A stretch of DNA of 64,000 bases from a bacterium (GTDB lineage: Bacteria > Bacteroidota > Bacteroidia > Flavobacteriales > Schleiferiaceae): NCBI GenBank assembly GCA_016125155.1, contig WGMI01000012.1, positions 143,179 through 207,178 of the forward strand. The letters are read 5' to 3'. Positions 59,501 to 64,000 of the stretch are shown one piece after another (the first letter of the stretch is position 1; each line of letters starts with the position of its first letter). A program made the position numbers and the translations under genes. The notes beneath the pieces are model-generated. The model ran no database searches. It had not been told where the DNA came from and saw nothing but the letters and a program-made list of their open reading frames with translations.

Positions 59501-60517
59501 ATGACAGCAGTACACCCCAATCCGGAGGGTTCCGGTTTGTCCCAATGGTTGCAGGGCGTCCGGCGCATCGGACTCCTTTCGCACCTCAATCCCGACGGTG
59601 ACGCTGTGGGCTCGCTGATCGGCCTGACCACAGCCCTCGAAATGGCCCATTTCGAGTGTATCGCGGTGGTCCCCAACGCCTATCCCGATTCGTTTCGACG
59701 ACTTCCCGGCATCGAGAAGATTCGCGTTTTTGACCGGGAGTCCGAGAGGGTGTTGGCGGAACTGGGCACCTGCGACCGCCTTTTGACCCTCGATTTCAAC
59801 CGTCTCGACCGCGCTGGAGAACGGCTGGGTGAATGGTTAGAGCAATCCGCCATTTCCAAAGGAATGATCGACCACCACGAGCAGCCTGCCGACTATGCGG
59901 CCTGGCGTTGTTGGGAAACAGCTTCGCCCAGTACCTGCGAGCTGGTTTGGGCCTGTCTCAAAACCGAAGGCTGGCAGGAGGCGTTGCCGGCGTATGCGGC
60001 CCAATGGCTGTATGTCGGGATGGTGACCGATACGGGGTCCTTTCGGTTTCCGAGCGTGCGCCCGCAAACCCATCGAGCGGCCGCCGAGATGCTTGAACGG
60101 GGTGCCCGTCCGGAAATCGTCCACCAAGCCCTTTTTGAGGGCGATTCTCCCCGCAGACTGCGGTTGTTCGGAGCCGCCTACCGGACGTTTGAAGTCTGGG
60201 AAAACCACCGCACGGTCGTTTTTCGGCTCGAAGAGTCCGAGCTCGTCGAACACGGATACGAAAAAGGCGATACGGAAGGGTTGGTCAATATGGGATTGAC
60301 GATCGATGGCATGGAGCTTTCGGCCTTTTTTGTCATCCGAGAGGGCAAGGGCAAGGTATCCCTGCGCTCCAAAGGCGATCGCGATGTCAATGCGTTGGCC
60401 GCGGCGCTGTATGGCGGCGGGGGACACCGCAATGCGGCCGGTGGGCATTTTGACGGCAGCATTGATGCGGCGGTGGCCGCCTTAAAAGGCCATTTAGACC
60501 AGTCCTTTGCGCCGTGA
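59501..60517 (+). CDS. DHH family phosphoesterase, NrnA-like
   Basis: A 338-residue protein for short-RNA (nanoRNA) or pAp breakdown. DHH domain motifs: LLSHLNPDGDAVGS near residue 25, FDFNRLDR-type LTLDFNRLDR near 95, the DHH itself in GMIDHHEQPADY near 122, and the later DTGSFRFPSV near 175. The DHHA1 domain ends with GGGGHRNAAGGHFDG near 308. It overlaps the next gene by 4 nt (GTGA). In Bacteroidota this gene commonly precedes gldI. Confidence 0.9.
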   Translation: MTAVHPNPEGSGLSQWLQGVRRIGLLSHLNPDGDAVGSLIGLTTALEMAHFECIAVVPNAYPDSFRRLPGIEKIRVFDRESERVLAELGTCDRLLTLDFNRLDRAGERLGEWLEQSAISKGMIDHHEQPADYAAWRCWETASPSTCELVWACLKTEGWQEALPAYAAQWLYVGMVTDTGSFRFPSVRPQTHRAAAEMLERGARPEIVHQALFEGDSPRRLRLFGAAYRTFEVWENHRTVVFRLEESELVEHGYEKGDTEGLVNMGLTIDGMELSAFFVIREGKGKVSLRSKGDRDVNALAAALYGGGGHRNAAGGHFDGSIDAAVAALKGHLDQSFAP

Positions 60518-61056
60518 AGACACGCAGAAGTCTGTTGTGGGTTTGGGGTATCGGGATATGCGGAGGGGCGTTGGGCTGTGGTCAAAATCAAGGCAGCCGT
60601 CCCGAAACCGAAGTACGGCGGGGTCAGCCCGATCGGGGAGAAGAAGTCATCGAGCGGCGCATTCGGCATCTGGAAGCCGAGCGTGCAGATATTCAACAGT
60701 TTATTTCGTCAGAATCGGTGCCTTACCAGCGCACGGGCTCGGGGATGCACTATGCCGTTATCGAATCGGGTCAAGGGGCGCAGGGCCAGGTGGGCGAACT
60801 CGCGCGCATGCACGGCGAAGTCCGCTTGCTCGACGGCACCTTGCTCTTTTCCGCAAAAGAATTGGGGATTCTGGAGTGGAGGATTGAACGAGAAGAAGTC
60901 GAGCCGTTTGGCCTGCACGAGGCTGCTTTGGTCTTGCACCGGGGCGATTCGGCCCGGATCATCTTGCCCGCCCATTTGGCCTACGGCTTGGCCGGTTCCC
61001 ACCAGCGGGTTCCCCTCGCATCGGCCATTCGGGTCGATCTGAGGTTCTTGCCATGA
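60514..61056 (+). CDS. GldI-like FKBP-type peptidyl-prolyl isomerase lipoprotein
   Basis: A 180-residue lipoprotein (lipobox GALGC, Cys22) with an FKBP fold from about residue 75 (SGMHYAVIESGQG) to the end (ILPAHLAYGLAGSHQRVPLASAIRVDLRFLP). It resembles GldI, needed for gliding motility in Flavobacterium johnsoniae. Several FKBP active-site aromatics are missing, so isomerase activity may be low. GTG 60514 overlaps the nrnA stop. It is followed by two cyclophilin-FKBP fusion genes, making a three-gene folding cluster. Confidence 0.82.
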   Translation: MKTRRSLLWVWGIGICGGALGCGQNQGSRPETEVRRGQPDRGEEVIERRIRHLEAERADIQQFISSESVPYQRTGSGMHYAVIESGQGAQGQVGELARMHGEVRLLDGTLLFSAKELGILEWRIEREEVEPFGLHEAALVLHRGDSARIILPAHLAYGLAGSHQRVPLASAIRVDLRFLP

Positions 61057-61139
61057 ACCGAGCAAGTGCCTTGGTTTTTTTGCTTTCTTCGCAGCCTGAA
61101 ACAGGGCTATCATTCACCCTGAATTTCACAACCACTACC

Positions 61140-62246
61140 ATGAAAAAATACGCCTTTTTGCTGATCGCCTCGTTGGCGTTCATCGCGTGCAATTCGCAGA
61201 GCAAGGTCAAGGTCAACGGCAACAGCGTCGCGCTCGAAGACGGTCTGTACGCCTTGATGAACACCACCCAAGGAGATTTTCTCATCCGTCTGGAGCATCA
61301 AAAAGCCCCGATGACGGTGGGCAATTTTGTCGCTTTGGCCGAAGGGGTTATGCCCGGATCCGGCAAGCCCGAAGGCACGCCCTTTTACGATGGGACCATT
61401 TTTCACCGCGTCATTCCTGAGTTTATGATTCAAGGGGGCGATCCTGCGGGCAATGGTTCGGGGGGACCGGGCTACAGCTTCCCCGACGAATTCGATCCGA
61501 GTTTGCGCCATGCCGAACCCGGGGTGCTGTCTATGGCCAATTCAGGACCGGGCACCAACGGAAGCCAGTTTTTCGTGACTGTGGCCCCCACCGATTGGCT
61601 GAACGACCGCCATTCGATTTTCGGCAAGGTTGTAGTGGGCATGGACATTGTGACCAAAATTTCTCAAGTCGATCGCGATCCGCGAGACAAGCCCAAGACC
61701 GATGTGGTACTGAACAAGGTAACCATTGTCCGCAAGGGCAAAGAGGCCAAGGCATTTGATGCGATGGCGGCTTTTGAAAAAGGCAAGGGCGATGCGGTGG
61801 CCAAAGCCGAGGCCAAGAAGGCCGAAGCCGCGAAAATGGCGGAAAAAGCGTTTGAAGGGATGACTCGCACCCCTTCGGGACTGGGCTATACCATTACGGA
61901 AAAGGGCAGCGGCCCCAAGCCGAAGGCAGGCGACAAAGTATTGGTGCACTACGCGGGCTATTTGATCGATGGTACTTTGTTCGACAGTTCCATTAAGGAG
62001 GTGGCCGAGAAAAACGGCAAGTACGATCCCCGCCGCGAGCCCTATGCGCCCATGCCGGCCGAGATTGGTCCCAATGCCCAGTTTATCGAAGGCTGGAAAG
62101 AGGGTATGCAGCTGATGTCGATTGGCGACAAAGCCCGATTTGTGATCCCCGCCAATTTGGCCTATGGAGAGCGTGGAGCCGGAGGCGTCATCCCCCCCGG
62201 AGCGACCATTATTTTCGATGTAGAGATGGTCTCTTTCGCCCCCTAA
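61140..62246 (+). CDS. Cyclophilin-FKBP fusion peptidyl-prolyl isomerase, lipoprotein form
   Basis: A 368-residue dual immunophilin. Signal peptide and lipobox (LAFIAC, Cys16) put it on the envelope. The cyclophilin domain (about 35-195) has [22 protein letters not shown] and a late DRHSIFGKV. After a Lys/Ala-rich linker (KGDAVAKAEAKKAEAAKM) the FKBP domain (about 245-368) has VLVHYAGYLIDGTLFDSS, FIEGWKEGM and [23 protein letters not shown], all with active-site residues. ATG 61140 is used; the frame opens further upstream. It lies between gldI-like and the second fusion (29 nt). Confidence 0.92.
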   Translation: MKKYAFLLIASLAFIACNSQSKVKVNGNSVALEDGLYALMNTTQGDFLIRLEHQKAPMTVGNFVALAEGVMPGSGKPEGTPFYDGTIFHRVIPEFMIQGGDPAGNGSGGPGYSFPDEFDPSLRHAEPGVLSMANSGPGTNGSQFFVTVAPTDWLNDRHSIFGKVVVGMDIVTKISQVDRDPRDKPKTDVVLNKVTIVRKGKEAKAFDAMAAFEKGKGDAVAKAEAKKAEAAKMAEKAFEGMTRTPSGLGYTITEKGSGPKPKAGDKVLVHYAGYLIDGTLFDSSIKEVAEKNGKYDPRREPYAPMPAEIGPNAQFIEGWKEGMQLMSIGDKARFVIPANLAYGERGAGGVIPPGATIIFDVEMVSFAP

Positions 62247-62275
62247 TTGTCTGAAATACTCTTGAACTGCGGATC

Positions 62276-63217
62276 ATGAATGTTCTGTCCGAAGGCCTGT
62301 ACGCTCATTTCCACACCCAGAGGGGTTCGATTTGGATTCAACTCGAATTCGAGCGCTGCCCTCTTACCGTGGCCAATTTTGTGGGGCTGGCCGAAGGAAG
62401 CCAACCGAATGGATTTCGGGGAGCGGGCGAACCGTTTTACGATGGCTTGAAGTTCCACCGGGTCATTGCTGATTTTATGATTCAAGGGGGAGACCCGGAA
62501 GGTCGGGGCAGTGGAGGGCCGGGCTATCAGTTTGAAGACGAATTTCACCCCGAACTCAGACACGATGGACCCGGCGTTTTGTCGATGGCCAATGCGGGTC
62601 CGGGCACCAATGGCAGTCAGTTTTTCATCACCCATAAGGCGACCGATTGGTTGGATGGAAAGCATACGGTATTTGGTCGGGTCGTAGAAGGCCAAGAGGT
62701 GGTGGATGCGGTGCGCCAAAGCGACGTCATCGAAAAGGTCGAGATTGTGCGCAAGGGTGCTGATGCCGAGGCTTTTGACGCGCCTGTAGTGTTCAAAACT
62801 TATCAGGGGCGCGCCCAACAGGCTGTAGAAGCCGAGCAAAGGCAACGCAATGCGCTGTGGGAAAAGGAAAGCGAGGGGGCCGAGCGCTTTGCCAACGGAC
62901 TTCGGATTCGGATGCTCCAGCTGGCACAAGGTCCCAAGCCTACGCGGGGTCAACAGGTCAGCGTGCACTATACCGGCCGATTTGCCGGGGGGCAGGTGTT
63001 CGATTCGTCGTTTTCGCGCAACAAACCGATTCAGTTCAAGGCCGGTGCCGGACAGGTCATCGAGGGCTGGGACGAAGCCATGTTGCACCTTCCCGAAGGC
63101 AGCAAGGCCGTATTGTACATCCCTTCAGAGTTGGCCTACGGAAGCCGGGGTGCGGGAGGGGTGATTCCGCCGCATACGCCCCTGGTCTTTGAGGTGGAGA
63201 TGGTGAAGGTGGGGTAG
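62276..63217 (+). CDS. Cyclophilin-FKBP fusion peptidyl-prolyl isomerase, cytoplasmic form
   Basis: A 313-residue paralogue of the preceding gene without signal peptide or lipobox, so probably cytoplasmic. The cyclophilin domain (residues 8-160) has [15 protein letters not shown] and GSQFFIT; the FKBP domain (from about 210) has [27 protein letters not shown] and [23 protein letters not shown]. Cyclophilin-FKBP (CFBP) proteins have been described in few bacteria, including Flavobacterium and Treponema. Two in tandem, one exported and one not, suggest a duplication with split location. Confidence 0.92.
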   Translation: MNVLSEGLYAHFHTQRGSIWIQLEFERCPLTVANFVGLAEGSQPNGFRGAGEPFYDGLKFHRVIADFMIQGGDPEGRGSGGPGYQFEDEFHPELRHDGPGVLSMANAGPGTNGSQFFITHKATDWLDGKHTVFGRVVEGQEVVDAVRQSDVIEKVEIVRKGADAEAFDAPVVFKTYQGRAQQAVEAEQRQRNALWEKESEGAERFANGLRIRMLQLAQGPKPTRGQQVSVHYTGRFAGGQVFDSSFSRNKPIQFKAGAGQVIEGWDEAMLHLPEGSKAVLYIPSELAYGSRGAGGVIPPHTPLVFEVEMVKVG

Positions 63218-63230
63218 ATGATATGACCCA

Positions 63231-63333
63231 GGCACGAGCCGAAGACTCGCGCCGATGAAGGTAATTTTACAGAAGGCACGAGCCGGAAGCTCGCGCCGAA
63301 GAAGATGAAGTGAATGCTAAGGCTCGCGCCGAT
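63231..63333. repeat. REP-like palindromic repeat cluster (two full, one partial copy)
   Basis: Two 30-nt copies at 63231-63260 and 63275-63304 differ at only a few positions, each a hairpin with GGCACGAG and CTCGCGCC as arms. A third, 3'-half copy (GGCTCGCGCCGAT) is at 63321-63333. Unit spacing is about 44-46 nt. Such GC-rich palindromes resemble REP elements moved by a RAYT-type transposase; no such transposase is in the window. Confidence 0.6.
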
Positions 63334-63354
63334 ACGGTTGTTATTCCAAACCAC

Positions 63355-63678
63355 TCAATCGACGAAGGTTTCCTGAATAACCGCCTTTACCTGTTCGATT
63401 TCCGACTCGTTTAGGCAGCCTAGCATCTTCAGAACGCGACGCCGATCGATGGTGCGAATTTGATCGATGGCGATTTGCCCATCTTTGCCATCGTGGAACA
63501 CGGCGACTCTTGTGGGATATTGCTTGTTGCTGCGGGTCATAGGCGCTACCACCACGGTCTGAAGATGTCGATTCATTTCATTGGGAGAAAGGATGGAACA
63601 GGGCCGTGTTTTCTTGATTTCACTGCTCAGGGTAGGATCCAAAACCACCAAGACAATGTCGTATTGCCTTAGTTCCAT
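63355..63678 (-). CDS. MazF/PemK family mRNA interferase toxin
   Basis: A 107-residue toxin of the PemK/MazF fold: MELRQYDIVLVVLDPTLSSEIKKTRPC at the start, VVVAPMTRSNKQYPTRVAV near residue 38, IAIDQIRTIDRRRVLKMLG near 70, and the C-terminal SEIEQVKAVIQETF. It cuts mRNA at short sequence sites in related toxins; the site here is unknown. The ATG at 63678 overlaps the antitoxin remnant stop by 10 nt (reading GAATGGAACTAA), the coupling usual for such pairs. No insertion, frameshift or lost catalytic motif was seen in the toxin itself. Confidence 0.88.
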   Translation of the reverse strand: MELRQYDIVLVVLDPTLSSEIKKTRPCSILSPNEMNRHLQTVVVAPMTRSNKQYPTRVAVFHDGKDGQIAIDQIRTIDRRRVLKMLGCLNESEIEQVKAVIQETFVD

Positions 63679-63785
63679 TCTTCCAGTGCGTCGTCTCCAC
63701 TTTGCCGCATGGATTGAAAGGCCTGATCCCAACCCAATCGGGGTTCTGATTTGGGCTTTAAAATAATATAGTCGGTGCTGCACAA
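63669..63785 (-). pseudogene. Truncated MazE/AbrB-type antitoxin, C-terminal part only
   Basis: A frame of 38 codons ending in TAA 63669-63671. Residues YIILKPKSEPRLGWDQAF and SGDDALEEW match the toxin-binding tail of MazE antitoxins (pattern PR-x-GW-x-x-AF, then GDD), but the N-terminal AbrB-like DNA-binding half is absent and a stop codon closes the frame 8-9 codons upstream. The only possible start is a TTG at 63785. The break lies where the IS element appears to begin, so the gene was probably cut by the insertion. A short natural antitoxin is less likely. Confidence 0.55.
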
Positions 63786-64000
63786 CGTTTTATATAATTG
63801 AAAATCAATAATTTATTTGTCTATTTCGTTGATTTGATGTAACTTAATCTGCCGAGAAAGTACTTGTAGAGTCAAAAAACCTGGTAGATTTTGGTGGGTA
63901 TTATGGCCGATTCCACGCAGCACAATTTCTTTCGCCCCTTGCTTTTGGACTTCATCAATCCGAATCACGGCTTGGTGTTACTCGCTGAAAAGATGGATTG
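63774..64000 (+). mobile_element. Left end of an IS element, running off the window
   Basis: AT-rich region of about 130 nt before a transposase start, next to a truncated gene. The proposed left terminus is GGTGCTGCACAACG (63774-63787), inferred from where the antitoxin homology stops; no second copy is in the window to confirm it. Right end and target duplication lie beyond the edge. Confidence 0.4.
63903..64000 (+). CDS. Transposase N-terminus, IS5/IS1182-like, cut by window edge
   Basis: Only the first 32 codons are present: a start MADSTQHNFFRPLLL followed by FINPNHGLVLLAEKMDW. The motif of an acidic/asparagine loop, His, then LVLLAE-K-x-DW is typical of the N-terminal region of IS5/IS1182-type transposases. 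The catalytic DDE residues lie outside the window. Family assignment is therefore tentative. Confidence 0.6.
   Translation, partial: MADSTQHNFFRPLLLDFINPNHGLVLLAEKMD

Noticed and set aside
63231..63333. Repeats considered as a CRISPR array
   Set aside because: Only two full copies, each itself a hairpin, with short similar spacers and no cas genes; the REP-type reading fits better.
1..64000. tRNA and rRNA genes
   Set aside because: Intergenic parts were read for T-arm and acceptor-like patterns; none found. A covariance-model scan would be decisive.

Overview
The window is chromosomal DNA of a GC-rich Bacteroidota, most likely a Flavobacteriia-like member. The evidence is two SusC/CarboxypepD-type TonB receptors, a secreted protein with a type IX secretion type B sorting domain, a GldI-like lipoprotein, an S46 dipeptidyl-peptidase, an S16 protein with a long tail, bacillithiol synthesis (BshB1), and promoters of the Bacteroidota form (TTG, about 20 nt, TAnnTTTG). 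No rRNA, tRNA or CRISPR was seen. Coding density is high, with many 1-4 nt overlaps between neighbouring genes.

Layout. 1-9.4 kb: fmt (cut by the left edge), recQ, a small P-loop ATPase, a HerA-like ATPase, rpsP, a small phosphatase, an RsmI-like methylase and a DPP11-like peptidase. 9.4-13.6 kb: an operon of an SRPBCC protein, a DUF429 protein, an iron-sulfur photolyase and a cryptochrome-like protein. 13.6-22.1 kb: nhaC, pabA/trpG, ridA, lpdA, a DinB-like protein, trmN6, rimM, an acyl-CoA carboxylase subunit and an SH3-like secreted protein. 22.2-25.4 kb: the classic thrS-infC-rpmI-rplT operon, in which infC appears to start at CTG. 25.5-28.1 kb: mnmH-selD and an RRM protein with a structured leader. 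28.3-40.5 kb: a T9SS-type cell-surface protein, PhoH, a MoxR/VWA pair, an unusual ThiF-like/acyltransferase pair, a lone response regulator, a TonB receptor and a VOC protein.

40.6-49.6 kb is the most interesting part. A MerR-type regulator with the CarH/LitR cobalamin photoreceptor signature lies directly upstream of an ECF sigma factor. Then follows a tightly overlapping operon crtI-crtB-idi-PTPS-folE-SDR-flavin reductase-like-CPD photolyase-bshB1. The regulator and sigma promoters share a 13-bp motif, ATTATGTTTAATA, in opposite orientation. The reading offered is a vitamin-B12-based light switch that controls carotenoid shielding, pterin supply and DNA photorepair together.

49.6-64 kb: a lipoprotein, a candidate structured RNA, smpB, a second TonB receptor divergent from a MarR regulator, a DUF2911 protein, marC, ribH, a TPR protein, recF-dciA, ndk, nrnA, three consecutive peptidyl-prolyl isomerase genes (two of them cyclophilin-FKBP fusions), a REP-like repeat, and a mazF toxin whose antitoxin gene appears cut by an IS element that runs off the right edge.
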